From NCBI RefSeq assembly GCF_965638725.1, contig NC_134949.1, positions 119,783,794 to 119,847,793 on the forward strand: a stretch of DNA of 64,000 bases. The letters are read 5' to 3'. A program made the position numbers and the translations under genes. This document shows, in pieces, positions 13,601 through 25,549 of this stretch (within the stretch, counting starts at the first letter, position 1; each line of letters begins with the position of its first letter). Origin of the DNA: Aptenodytes patagonicus (taxonomy: Eukaryota; Chordata; Aves; Sphenisciformes; Spheniscidae). The notes beneath the pieces were generated by a model. That model did not search any database. It worked only from the letters and a program-made list of their open reading frames with translations, and was not told the DNA's origin.

Positions 13601-16600
13601 AGCACGTGTATCGAAGAAACTTTCTAGTCTACCTACTAACCCTTTGCTTTAAATGCAAGTATTACATTAGGAAGTACATTAGGAATGACTGATTCACTCC
13701 CACCCCTTTGTGAGTTGTAATGTATAACAGCTACAATTGCTTCCATGCAAGAGGAGGAACCTCCTGGCATATCTAATTAAATAAATCAACTACGACTTTA
13801 TTTCAAGCTTTAAAAAGCCTTAAAATGATAAAACGATCTGGGCTGCAATCTTCAGGTTTTTTAGTAATAATATCCACATTCTCATAAATAATTGGGCTAT
13901 GAAGTCTTCAGCTACTAGTTCTAATGGAAAGCCATGTTTATCCTTAGAGAATCAAAAATTTTTGTTCCTTACATTTATCTGATAAGTTTAATCTTGTATG
14001 AAATTGTCCTAAACCGTCTGAGCTCCCTTCTTAGTTACTTCTTGTCCCTCGCTGTATCTAACTGAAAAGTAAAGCGTTTTTTCCTCTATCGCTACTCCAT
14101 TCTCTTATTGTAGCTGTTCTGCTTTATATTTTAAAGTTTAGCCCTATATATGGATTTCTACGAGTCCAAATTAACTCCCCGAATTTTCCAAAGTTTTTGG
14201 ATGCTGCCTGGTTATGGCTTACATTCAGATTCAAGATAGAAGAGATACTGTTCATCAATCCTGTTCCTTCTTAGAGCTTTTTCCCCCCCTCTTTTTTCTT
14301 TTGTAGTTGTAAATGAGAAGTAACTACGTCTCCTAACTTTTTTGCCAATGTCTTTTTTTTTCTAATCTACTAGTTCATTATCATCCTCTTTTACATATTT
14401 CTAGAAATCTGACTAGCTCTGAAAACAAACCAGGTGATGATTTAAATAAATGTTATGAATACAGCCAAAGGAAATGGCTCCTGGGGTAGAAGGTGCAGGC
14501 TCTGGGGAACAGGAGCCCGAGACTGGAGTCAGACTGGAAAGGCCTTCAGCAGGCTGAGGCAGGCAGAGACCTTTTGGAGGCAAAGTTGTTCCACAGTAAC
14601 CTCACAACCTGTCTTAGGTTCTGCCTCTGTCTCTGCCTTGCCTTAAGAAACTATTTTGGGGGAAAAAAAATAGCCAAAAATAGACAATGAACTCATCCCA
14701 AAATAATAATTATTTTGAGGGGGAGGGAAACAAAACATCCTTTGCTTCTTTCTCCTCTCCTCTGAAGGAAAAGTTCTTCATATATAATACTTCAGTTCAC
14801 CGTTCCATTTTAACCCGATGAAGGGCTAGCATTTTGATGGTAATGTCCTGCATACATGAAGAGGCTGAGGTTTACACAGAGAAGTCCTGCAACTTTCCTT
14901 CTCCCTTAGAAGTGAAGCTGAAGAGCATTACAGCGTGCCTGTACGGCCAAGAGTCTGACTGTGTATTTTGGCATTTGAATGCCAGACTGGTTGGTAATTT
15001 CCCCTTAAATCCTTTCATAGCTCAAATTCCTGTCGAAAGAACCTATATCTCCGTAGCTGCTGGTTTACCATACGGAGTCTGTCTCTGCTCTCTGCGGCCG
15101 CTCTGCCATTCGGTTTACCCCTCAGAAGCAATGCCATTTCACGTGCTTTTATTCGGTTGTGTGCAGCATATATTTAAAATGAAATATTGGCCGGAACCCC
15201 TCTGGATGGCTGTCAGATCTTAGCATGCCACATAAATATCAGTGTGAAAACATTCCTCCCAGCCCACACAGAACGCATCTAACACTGTTTTTTCTGGACA
15301 AAACCAGCCCTAGTACAGCGAGGCCTTCAGCAAAGGACCACTTCCAGTGGGCAGGGCCCTGTCTTAAATTGACCACTTTAAAGTGCTCTGAAAGTTTCCA
15401 GTATAATTTTCGTTACCCTTTAGTTACAGACCACCTTTACTAGGTAACTAAGCTTGTTTGCCAACCCGTTGGGTAGCTGCCATCCTAGCAATTGCCTAGG
15501 TGGCCTGCTGCCAGCTTTCAACTATTTCAAGATGTGAGTTACCTGATGCTCTCAGGCACTACGGGACCGTAGCGATGTTCACCGCGCTGGTGCCTTCCTG
15601 CTTACCAAGCAGATGTTTCCCTGTGGTACCTCCACGGCTTTATGGCTGCACGGGGTCGGTTTCCAACGGGCCTCTGCCGGACTGCCAGTCGAGGGCAATT
15701 TGCGCAGTTTTTTGCAAGGATGTGCACTTTATGTGCACTAACACCTGCGTACGGCCCTTCTGTGGTTACCGGCACTGCTAGAGCAGAATTTACATCTGCA
15801 AACCTCACCAGGGCGTACGGCCTTCGATCATTACAGCAGATAAGCAAAATTGCCAATGGGCATGAGAACACCCGGCCCCCATCAGCGAGGGCCCAGGCAC
15901 ACCACCTGCTACCGCAGCAACTCAAAGCTTAGAAGGAGTAAGTGCCTCAGTGCCTCCAGAGCAAAAAATGTAAAATCCATTTTGACTGCACTCTCTTGAA
16001 ATAACACCACAAATGTGTAAGGGGGAAAAAGGTGACTAGCAGAGCTGGCGCTATAAAAAGAATTAATTTCTGATGCACACCTGTGCGAAGCGCTCAGATG
16101 AGCTAGAGATAGGCACGTCCTTGCACATACGCACGATCTGAAAGTTCAGCCGGCTTCACCCCTCAGGACAGTCTGAGAGTTGATGCCAGCAGGGCTCTCG
16201 CGCGGCGCTGCCGGGCTCCCCCCCTGACCCTCCTCTTCTCCTGGCAGCTGCAAGGGCAGGGGAAGCCGTTCCTTTAGCGCCCGTCTGGCAGCAGTCACGA
16301 TTTACTGGGAAGCGTTACTACTAATGTGAGTCTGTTTAGCAGAACTCAGGCTTACGCAGTCAGAGACGTGCGGGAGGGGTTGGCTTTAGTTCTACAGATT
16401 TGGGTCCTTTAGGTAAAGTTTTACTGAGACAGAGGAATAGATGGAAGAAATAAAATAAAGACACACCAGTGAACCAAATTACAGGTAGACAAAAATGCAT
16501 GCTTACAAGCTTCCTGTGGCAAAATGCATTGAAGCTAATAAAGATTACAGAATGCAACACTTCTTACCCCTTACGCCTTCTGAGGCACCCCTCTCTCTCC

Positions 16601-19094
16601 CATACCTAAATGCACGTGTTCTCCAGAATTTCATCCGACTATCCTGTCTAACTGTATTTGTTTAGCAACACTTGGAGCAGTGAGACTATGGTGGCAATGG
16701 CCACAATGGCTGTTTTAATAAACTCATCCTTAGGTTGCACGATTGCTACAACAAAGCTTTCTTGAGCAGCTGCTTAAGAAAATGCCTGTGTGCTTTCACT
16801 TAGACATATTTTTCCCAGAATAATCAAGGGAAAGCAAAGAGATTGCTGCCCTGGTCCTCCAAGCATGGAAAATAGTATTGTTTCCTTGGCTTTTGTTAAA
16901 TTATTTTTCCCACACATGTTCTCTTCAAACCTATCCTTAGGTCAGCTTAGAATGCCGAGTGGTCTAAGTATGATGAATTTATTACTTTAAACTTCTCAGA
17001 GCACAGCATAAGGAGAGTGAGGTAACGGTGTAAGCAATGTGGAAAGACTTGAACATTTTCTAGTTTAATTATTGGATATATTTTGAGGTTTCCAAAACTT
17101 ATGTTTTTTTTTAAAAGATCAGTTTGGCTAGAGGACTGAAATTGGATCAAATCCATCTTGCATCCCCACCTAAAAATGAGATTTGAGTCTACAAGTTCAG
17201 AGTCTTGGGAATAGAAGTCTCCCTCCTCACATGTAATTACGTACAGTTTCTGAAGAGGTGAAATGTCACATTATGAAGAGATGGAAAATACATTAAGAGA
17301 GAATGAGTTCATCTTCCTGATACAGAACAGTCCCTGCACAGTAATGGGATTATGACAGCGTTGGACACTTGAAAAAGTCTATACTGCTGTCTCTGCTCTA
17401 TTTGATTTGTATAGGAATGGATTTCCGTTCCCAGTAATGGCTTTCTCTGAGCAACTCTAAAATGGGAAATAAAAATGGAGTTTTGGGAAGATAGGACCTG
17501 CCATAATCACTCAGTGACATTGCAGCTTGCTATGCAGACAAAAATACAGAGGAGGTACTGAAGTATCTCTGAGGTGGTAACACTTGTGGAGTTCTCCAAG
17601 AGACAAAAAATATCTAAAAGTAGAGGACAAAGTTGTGGCACAGTTTGCATGTCTGCTATTTCTACGGGCAGGTGGGCAGGAGGAGGCAAGGAGTTGGTGG
17701 AGGTTTTGCTCTGCCCCAGCATCCTGGCTGAGGAAAGATGCAGGGAGAGATGAAAACCTGTTAGTCAATTTTTACTGAAGAGTGTAGCAGGTGACATCTC
17801 CCTGCACCCTTCAGGCAGGATAAATGGTAAAACTGCCTTCTAGCCCAGGTTTTTCACTGCACCCTTCACTGATGTTGACCGCTGTGTTCTTTCTGATGGG
17901 CAGCCACCAGCCTTATAACCATCTAGTGTAAATGTACAAGCAAGGTTTTCTGAAACATCTTTATATACATATAGACTATGTAATAGTAATATTACAAATA
18001 CATAATATTGTGCATATATAGAGACATATACTGTACCAAACTCTAGCAGGACAGCTCTCTTGTAATGTGGTTCAAGTGGATTTATATGTGAATGTAACAG
18101 ATTATTAGACAAATTTTTCTGAAGACCTTGGGCCTCTCTAACAGGTACTGGCAGCTCTGTAAAGCTTCACTGCCGTTGTTTGAAAACCTAGGAAGAAGAG
18201 CTATTCCTAGGCATATATAAATTGTTTCTGTAAATAAGAATCAGTTTCATTTACAATTTGTAAAACAAAATAAAGCAAAAACTCCACATTAGGAAAAAGG
18301 CAAAATCCAAAATTCATAAAAATGCCAGCAATCAACAGATTAGACAGGCACATGGGGTAAGATTTAGACAGGATGAGTTTGCTTTCACTTTTGGAAAGAA
18401 AGCATCGTTTTCGGGAACAAGAAAAACTCCAACTTAGTGTTGTGGAATGAGAAAGGATAAGTAAGAAATCAGCATGAAAATGGAATTATAATGCATAATA
18501 ATATGGTTCTATTAGAAAAGTAAATCTTGGTAATAACGCATCTTAAGAGCCACACTTCAGCCGGAGTGTGTATACAACTCCGTCTCACCAGCCCAATCCC
18601 CTAATTACTGCTTTTATCTTTCCTTTGACACAGGCTGTACTGCCACTGCTGCACACATCGTACACTCCCGTTACCCATTCTGGCAGGTTTCTACTGCTCT
18701 TAGATTGGTTTATATGCCTAATTATGAATCTCATGCTGAATATCTAATCCATGAATTCTGCAGGGCGTTGCTTTTGGACAGATCCCATGGATTTCATGGG
18801 CCCTTTGGGGAGGCTCAGGAGATCACCGGTATATACCATCTTTCTGGACAGCAGCAAATAGGAACTTTGTCTAAGGCTCTGGAGAGGCACCGAATGCCGC
18901 TTTCTGCACTTTCCTGTTGTATTTCATGACTCGCAGAAACACTCTGACAGAACCCCATCCCACCACAACTGAAGTGGGGATGTTTATGCCTTAATGTAGG
19001 GATCAGCTCAGTCTTTTTTTGCTCGTCTGTCTCTAGTGGGGCACAAATGGCAAACAGTAGCCCACAAATATACCATATAGAACAAGTATTTTGG
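10643..19094. other. Intergenic DNA between the CR1 fragment and the probable ADAMTS5 3' end
   Basis: No exon of any recognised gene on either strand. Vertebrate synteny places ADAMTS1 downstream of ADAMTS5 in the same orientation, but no ADAMTS1 sequence is visible, so it must lie beyond position 1. A GC- and CpG-richer patch at about 15500-16330 carries overlapping short open frames that look fortuitous. Confidence 0.55.
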
Positions 19095-19113
19095 ACCTAT
19101 GATACAGTTTGTA

Positions 19114-19119
19114 TTTATT
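19114..19119 (-). terminator. Candidate distal poly(A) signal AATAAA for ADAMTS5
   Basis: The minus strand reads AGTAATAAATAC here. About 35-60 nt downstream it has T/GT-rich sequence (TTGTTC, then TTTGTGGG) suited to a downstream element. The distance from the stop codon, about 6.4 kb, is compatible with the long transcript of the mammalian gene. Other AATAAA copies exist nearby, so this is a candidate only. Confidence 0.35.
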
Positions 19120-19948
19120 ACTTTTACTGAAATCACAGAATCAAATGTTTTAAGATTACAACTGGTAAATTATACATATGTAATAGTTTACAAAGCAAAA
19201 TATTGGCCTTCAATGTGTCATAGTACAGTGTAGACCTTGTACAATTCAGTTCAAATGAATTTATATTTTGCATAACATATTATTTGTGATGTAAACTGGC
19301 TGACATAGTAGTGCTCTAAAAATGTTAACTCTCTTCGATTAGACACGTGCTAGGATGAAAAAAGTTTTGTGACACATCTTCGTTTTTCAAAGGGTACTGG
19401 TATTTCAGCCAAGTTATCTGTAATGCACAAAGTGACACTTCCCAGAATATGCTGACGCCAATGGAGTGTGTAAAGAGGCACATGAAATAAACTAAGCCAA
19501 ACTAAACGTTGTGCTTTCCCATTAGTCTTCCCTACAATACCCCTCTCGTTTTATCTTCTCTGAGGTTAGGCAGATGACCTGGCAACAGAAATTAGATGGA
19601 TTTATTGCTGTACAGGAGTATTACACCGCCTCCAACTTACTTGAATTCAGTATATTATTTCCTGTATCTGATGGGATTTTAACAATGCATATATGCTTGA
19701 CTGTCAATGAGTATGTTTCATATGATAAACTACCTGAAAATTTCACAGTTCATATGATAAATTGTGTAAACCAGTTCCTATAAATTAAAAGACAAATTAT
19801 GCCGTCACTTAAAGTGGTATAAGTCTGAAGCAGCTCCTGCAAAGCCAGATGATGTAATGAAGTTACTCTGAATTTACATAGGTATAACTAAAACCGGTGT
19901 AACTATTTTGCCCTGTGAGAGGGAGTAATGGAGACCCAAATACTTGTT

Positions 19949-20008
19949 TGTGTATATATGTACATGTATGTGCTTATATATACACAAGTATACACATGCA
20001 CACACACA
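19949..20008. repeat. Degenerate (TG/TA/CA) alternating purine-pyrimidine tract
   Basis: About 60 bases of mixed TG, TA and CA steps, with an inverted arrangement: TGTGTATATA at 19949-19958 against TATATACACA at 19977-19986. It looks like a decayed dinucleotide microsatellite. If transcribed it lies in the ADAMTS5 3' UTR. Confidence 0.6.
19957..19984 (-). promoter_or_regulatory. Paired Pumilio-type motifs in GU-rich tract
   Basis: On the minus strand UGUAUAUA (19977-19984) and UGUACAUA (19957-19964) both match the Pumilio consensus UGUANAUA. They lie 12 nt apart in a UG/UA-rich tract. A third copy, UGUAUAUA, is at 21400-21407. The surrounding simple-sequence composition makes chance occurrence quite possible. 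Confidence 0.3.
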
Positions 20009-22159
20009 AAATATGCATTTGCATTTAGCCACGGTTAAGTTCTACATGTGCCCACGTATGTGTTTCAACACGGACTATGCAAGGCTGATGTACGTGGAAA
20101 TTATTTTAGTGTCCTTAGAGTGACCGTGAGCCTCTACAGACAACTTTCAGGGCAAATGACATTGTGAGTTTTGTTTTCGACCTGCAACTCCGCAGTGTGC
20201 AGAGCAGCAGGATAGTATCAAGGCGTTTGGTACGGCGTGTCTGGAGATAAGTTCTTACACCACTCACCTGGCAGACTAAGAATACATTTGGGGCGTTTCA
20301 AATCTTGTATGGTATCACTGAAAACTTACACTTGTAATAAAGTCTTATAAACCCCAAAGCTACATTTTGTGGTGCCAGCTGAGGACCTGACAATTTCTCT
20401 CACGTTAAGAGTCATTACCGGTACACGTGATAAACCAGAAATATTTGCATTTGCAATGTTATTCAAAACAAAAATGTTGAACTAGCTTTACTATACAAGC
20501 TAGTATCAGTGTACCCACAGTAAAAAACCCTCTTGAAAATGTTACCAATGACAAGTACGAATGCAATGATGCACTCTGGCAACTCTATAAAAACTAATCA
20601 CTTAATTAAAAAAAGCAACAAACCCCTCCAAACCAGCAGCTTTTTCCTGAAAACTGCAGCCCATGCTCAGAGCGTCTAATTTTGGCTCTTGCCACAGGCT
20701 CCATCTTCCTCAGTGACAAAGAACAGCACGGCATTCATTAGCACGAGGAGAAACACTCACCTAAACGTACTGCTGAAAGCCCACAATTATTAATGTTCCA
20801 TCCTTACAAATCCTGTTTAAAGCCTGCCCTAAAGATTGTCAAAGTCAAGGCTTATAGTCATTCCCTGGCATTTTGGAGTGGGTCTTAAGTGAGGAAGCAT
20901 CGCCCACTGGCCATCACAAATTCATCTAAAGCCTTGTGGCTGGCTCTGGGTCTTTGGTAGTGCCTGGACGGCAGGAGACACCGGGCAAAGAGGCTGAGCT
21001 GGAATTTAACTTGTGTGAATGTGGGCACTGATAAGCAAGATAACTTTCAACAGTTTGAAATAGATTATATGCAGTCTGTAGTACTGCCCTTACGGTGAGG
21101 TGGCTACAGAAGTGATTTGTATTGTTAAATAAACCGACTGTAGAAAAGCTGTAGGTTTTCTATATTGCATTTTTTTCCTTACGCTGGCCCCAATACAAGT
21201 TCCCTTGAGTTCAGCAGTAGTTGGACTGGATGAAAAGTGGAAGCAAATGGATATTGTTATTTTCAAGGAAACACTGGGAATGCGTGCTTTGCTGGCTTTT
21301 TTGCGTCTAACTTTGCCTGATGTGGTGCAAAGAGCTAGAATACAATGAAGTAAAACATTGCAAAGCCTTCCAAATTGGGCTTTTGACTATTTATAGCCAT
21401 ATATACATATTTATGTATGTATATAAATGGTGGAAAGACTGAAAAAGCAGCTTTTTCAATGGTTCAGTCTTCATAAACCAAATCATACATTGTTTCAGCT
21501 ATATTTTTAAAGAGGCACACAAGAGTTTCTCTGTCATGTTTTCACTTAAACATAAGAAGCTGCATGAGAGCAGACTCACTTGCCACCCTGACAACTCAGA
21601 GAAACTTCATTCACGTATAGAGGACTCTCATTTACTACAAGCCCGAACTTGCTCCCATTGAAGCGGAGGGTGAGACTCCTACCAGCTTCGGTGGTAAATC
21701 ACCGAGGCTTGCAGCATGAACTGCACGCACCTCTGCAAAGCCAGCCTCTTGTCTGACTTCTTTAGGAGCTAGTATGGGGTTTTTTTTTGGTCCGCAGACC
21801 TTTATGACTTGCCAGTGGAGAGATTTTTGAAGTGAAGTGTAAAAAGGAGCTTTGAGCGTGAGGTGTCACAAAATCAAAAATCTACAACTTCTCTAAGAAA
21901 AAGGCGGTAGCAGAAAAAGAATATACATCTATACAGTGTGCACACATGTATACACATATACTCCTGTTTCATGCAGAAAGCTTTCTAAATAAAAACATAC
22001 AAAAAATAACCAGTGCCATACATTATGTAAACTCACAAGGCGTACTTTCAACATAAATTTGAAGCATAAATTAAAAGAGAGCGAGAAAGAGAGAGACAGA
22101 GACGATAGCAAAACATTTTAAATATAGAATTTGCACAATTGGTATTTTTGTTAAATAAG

Positions 22160-22168
22160 AATAAATAA
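22160..22168 (-). promoter_or_regulatory. AU-rich element nonamer UUAUUUAUU
   Basis: On the minus strand TTATTTATT forms a second perfect ARE nonamer inside the presumed 3' UTR, about 790 nt downstream of the first. Confidence 0.3.
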
Positions 22169-22917
22169 ATTCATTACATCCGTTCACATACCAGTTGTAA
22201 AAACAATAAATTATTTTATTTTTTTCAGTGCTGTGTTGCTTTTTTTTTTTTTTAACAATTGTGATCAATCCACGAGATTATTCCCTCTCCCCCTTGTGAT
22301 AAAACTGTTTCCGCAGGAGGGCAGCTAAACTTAATTTCTGTATACAGTCAAACCAAAGATGACAGGCTTTTTCCTAATGAGAATGCCTTATTTGAAAAGC
22401 AGATGCTCTAAAAAACACCGATGCTGAGGGGTCCAACTCCATGTAAGGGCACTGGAGATGTGTCCCAAAAAGGCAGCAGTGAGTTTAACACTGAGGATTG
22501 TTTCTTTCTATGCAAAGAGCAATACTCCGGGTTTCTATCCCCTAGATGCCTTTTACAAATCCCGTTTAGCAACTCTCGGTAGTAATGTAAACAATGACGT
22601 AACAGTGTGAGCGACAAGGAATTTAGTTGAGAACAGAAGTTGAAATGACAGTGTCACATACCTTGCACCAATTTTTCGTTCATCAGTTACATGAGATAGC
22701 TCTGACTGACAAAAGCAAGGTCTGGAATTGGAGTCCGATGACAAAGAACAGCTGAAAGGCAAGTGTTAACTAGGGCAGGCTGACCTAGTTTATCTTACAC
22801 TTTCAGGGTTGCTTCCTTGGTCTGTCCCCTTTGCCCCTCTCACCACATAAAGGCGACTGCTTTTTGCTCATGCCAACTTGCTTCATTACTACACTGGTGA
22901 AAAGGGAAAAATCACTA

Positions 22918-22925
22918 TAGTGGTT
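22918..22925 (-). promoter_or_regulatory. miR-140-5p-type 8-mer seed site in the ADAMTS5 3' UTR
   Basis: The minus strand reads AACCACTA: a perfect complement to bases 2-8 of miR-140-5p plus the favourable A opposite base 1, and one further A pairing with base 9. miR-140 is a cartilage microRNA reported to repress ADAMTS5 directly in mammals. Whether this is the orthologous site is inferred, not shown. Confidence 0.5.
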
Positions 22926-22939
22926 TGTTCTCATACTTA

Positions 22940-22945
22940 TTTATT
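22940..22945 (-). terminator. Candidate proximal poly(A) signal AATAAA
   Basis: AATAAA lies on the minus strand within an AT-rich run, 2.6 kb after the stop codon. It sits between an AU-rich nonamer (22949-22957) and the miR-140-type site (22918-22925). It could define a short 3' UTR isoform or be a chance match in AT-rich DNA. Confidence 0.2.
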
Positions 22946-22948
22946 TTT

Positions 22949-22957
22949 TATAAATAA
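22949..22957 (-). promoter_or_regulatory. AU-rich element nonamer UUAUUUAUA
   Basis: On the minus strand the sequence TTATTTATA matches the UUAUUUA(U/A)(U/A) instability nonamer. It is embedded in a longer A/T run about 2.6 kb past the stop codon. AREs recruit TTP/ZFP36, AUF1 or HuR and fit an inducible protease mRNA, but chance matches are common in AT-rich DNA. Confidence 0.35.
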
Positions 22958-25549
22958 ACTCTTTCTATGAAAAAAGATACTCTTGATCTAAGGAAGCTTT
23001 AAATTTATACTCGCGTATGGTATTACTCTTCTGGAGCCTGAATAGCATCCAAAAGCTTTACTCATCCTGTTGAATATATAATAAATTATTACTATGATGC
23101 AAACACAAATACTTGCACGTTCTGTCTCTATTATGATAAAACACAGGAAAAACAAATGCCACAATACAGCAGCTGAATGCAGAGACAAATGTTAAGACTA
23201 CGCTGACACGCATTAAGTCTCCTTATTTTTCTTCTCGTGATGGTTTCTCTTTGTTATGAACTTTTTTGAGAGGTTCTAGAACATGTGTAATACATATATA
23301 AGTATAAAAATAAGATTACTTGAAAGGAAAATAAGACACTTCTAAGTGATCTTATGTTAATAGGCAGAGAAGGCATAAATCTTAACTTTCCAGAACTCTG
23401 CAAATATTCAGAGCCTTGATCTCAGTTCTTCGGGTGGGATCACAGATTAAGTGGAGAATTTTCCTCAAGCTCCACAATTTTGCATAGGACTACTCCTAAT
23501 AAGAAGGCCATGCCATTCTTGAAAGCTGAAGATGACTAGTAATGTTCGTTGGTAATTCACTTTGACAGAGGAGGAGGCCCTGCCCCTATTACTGTTTATT
23601 TAGAACAGGGTACAAAAATAGATACCTCCCCAGGTTTCATACTTGTAGATGTAGCAATTCTATGCTGTTTTGAAATCATCACATGCTTTCTTAGAGTTCA
23701 TACAAACATGCCACAGTTGCAAAAACATGTTTGTGTCAGCCTGGAGTGAGACCTGCCCTTGCTACACTCGCCAACAAGTTTTCTCTACTGATTTCATGAT
23801 TGGGATTTTCAGAAGAGCCTGGGGTGTTTCAGTGCTCAAATACCACTGACTTACAGCTGTGAGGCTTGTCTGAAAATCCTCCTGCAGTCTCATACTCTCC
23901 TGCGTGGATGAACGAAGGAATTAAAGACAGATGGGATTCTATTCTCATCAGCGTATTATAACCATTTCTTTCAGTACCTGTTATCCTAGGGCTCAGATCA
24001 AGGCCTGCTGATATAAAAGGAAGCAATTTTAACAGGGCTGCTATCGGGCCTCCACCTGTTACCTGCATAAGGTGAAATGCCCATCCTCGGTCACAGAACT
24101 TCCACCAGACAATAATGGGATTCAGAAGTTGCTGCCAATGAAAACTCCTACCAGCTACTGCCTGTACTGTGGAAACAGTCTTATTGATACTGGGCAAGTC
24201 CTCCACATCCTGATGTGGTTTGACTTCCTAGTGACCCCTCTTCCTCCCAAATGTGGTAGATATACAAAACATGAATGCCTTCTATAGCTTTAAAAAAACC
24301 CAAAACCACACACAAAACAATCAAAAAAGACAAATAGTTACAAACTTTTGCTGGTAAGATGAATACCAGAGTTAGACATGATGGACAAAACAGTGATAAA
24401 ATATTAACTGCTTGCTGTGTTTTTTTGACCTTTATAGCCTCTTCAAAAGATGTAGGTACATTACACATTGTTAGATTCAAGGTGGAAGCCATAGAGAAAA
24501 TAACAGAGAAAGCAGTTGAACACAGCCTCAGAATATCTGAGTTAGAAGACACTTGATTATCTTACCTGTAATTTTTGGTTCTCTAACTAGTTTCTACAAA
24601 ATACAGTATGCCTTTGTTTTATGGAAAGAAGAAGCTAGCAGCTATTGTTCATCGACAACAAGGACCCCGAGGTGTGACACAGCTGGAACTAGTGGAAGGT
24701 TTACAAGCAAAGTGTACACAGATTCCTCCTAGCAGCCAAATCCTCCTTCTGTGTGTCTGACATACACATGGTGAGGAGTCGCTGATGGTGCTGGTATTTG
24801 AGCAATGCACATGTGGGGATCCCTGGTCTGCAAGCTGCTGCAATGCTCCTTCTTGGTGGAAACACAGTATTTGTCATAGAATAATCATCTGCCATCAGGA
24901 AATTCCTAGCATGAAAATGTGTTTCCTTTTGTCAAAACCAAAATGTATTACTTTTTAAAACCAGCAGCAAGCTCTTCATTTTCCAGTAAAACATCTGCGG
25001 CCCTTTCTGAAGAATGGACCAAGTCCACAAGGGCTGCAGATATACTTTGGTCGATCACTTTGCTTATGGAGTTTGTCTTTTGATTTTTTAATAGAACCAA
25101 GTGATATAAAGTGACATACCAAGTGAAAGATATTTACAAAACAGTATAAAATAAGCTACTGTGGTATCACAGGTACATGTGACGTTTTCTAAGGACATAC
25201 TGTGTTAGAGGTAGGTGAAAAAGGGGAGATGATTCTGTAACCTTCAAATATCCCAGGATCCTCCATTCACTAGTTTTTCTTCTTTTGCATTATTTTATTT
25301 TATATTTTTGCAGACACAGAGGGCTTATAACAACTTTAATGCTTAGGTTTTTGACATATTAAGATCATCCTACTATTATTTAAAACAGTGCACATCTTCA
25401 TTTGGTCCAAATAGGCAGATTCTGCCCATAATTTGAGACTGTATGTAAGTATATTGAAGCCTTTGCTTCTCTCTGTCTGGGCAGACCTAATACCGGTATG
25501 TCAACAATGGCTTAATCAAACCTCTTTTAAAGAAGATCACAACCACAGG

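Larger units (their letters stand above)
19095..25549 (-). other. ADAMTS5: Probable long 3' UTR of ADAMTS5
   Basis: The 6.4 kb after the stop codon holds no recognisable gene on either strand; open frames here are short and unlike known proteins. I infer a long 3' UTR for three reasons. Human ADAMTS5 mRNA is known to be far longer than its coding region. The minus strand carries UTR-type elements (AU-rich nonamers, an 8-mer complementary to the miR-140-5p seed, Pumilio-type motifs). An AATAAA at 19114-19119 is followed by T/GT-rich sequence. The exact end is uncertain, and earlier AATAAA copies (for example 22215-22220 and 22940-22945) could give shorter transcripts. No transposon was recognised inside the stretch. 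Confidence 0.5.

Noticed and set aside
15500..15932. Overlapping open frames on both strands (93-107 aa) in a CpG-richer patch
   Set aside because: Mutual overlap on opposite strands is typical of stop-poor GC-rich DNA. No family resemblance or splice context was seen.
1..19094. Search for ADAMTS1, the expected downstream neighbour
   Set aside because: No metalloprotease, TSP1 or spacer motif was seen on either strand, so it must lie outside the window.
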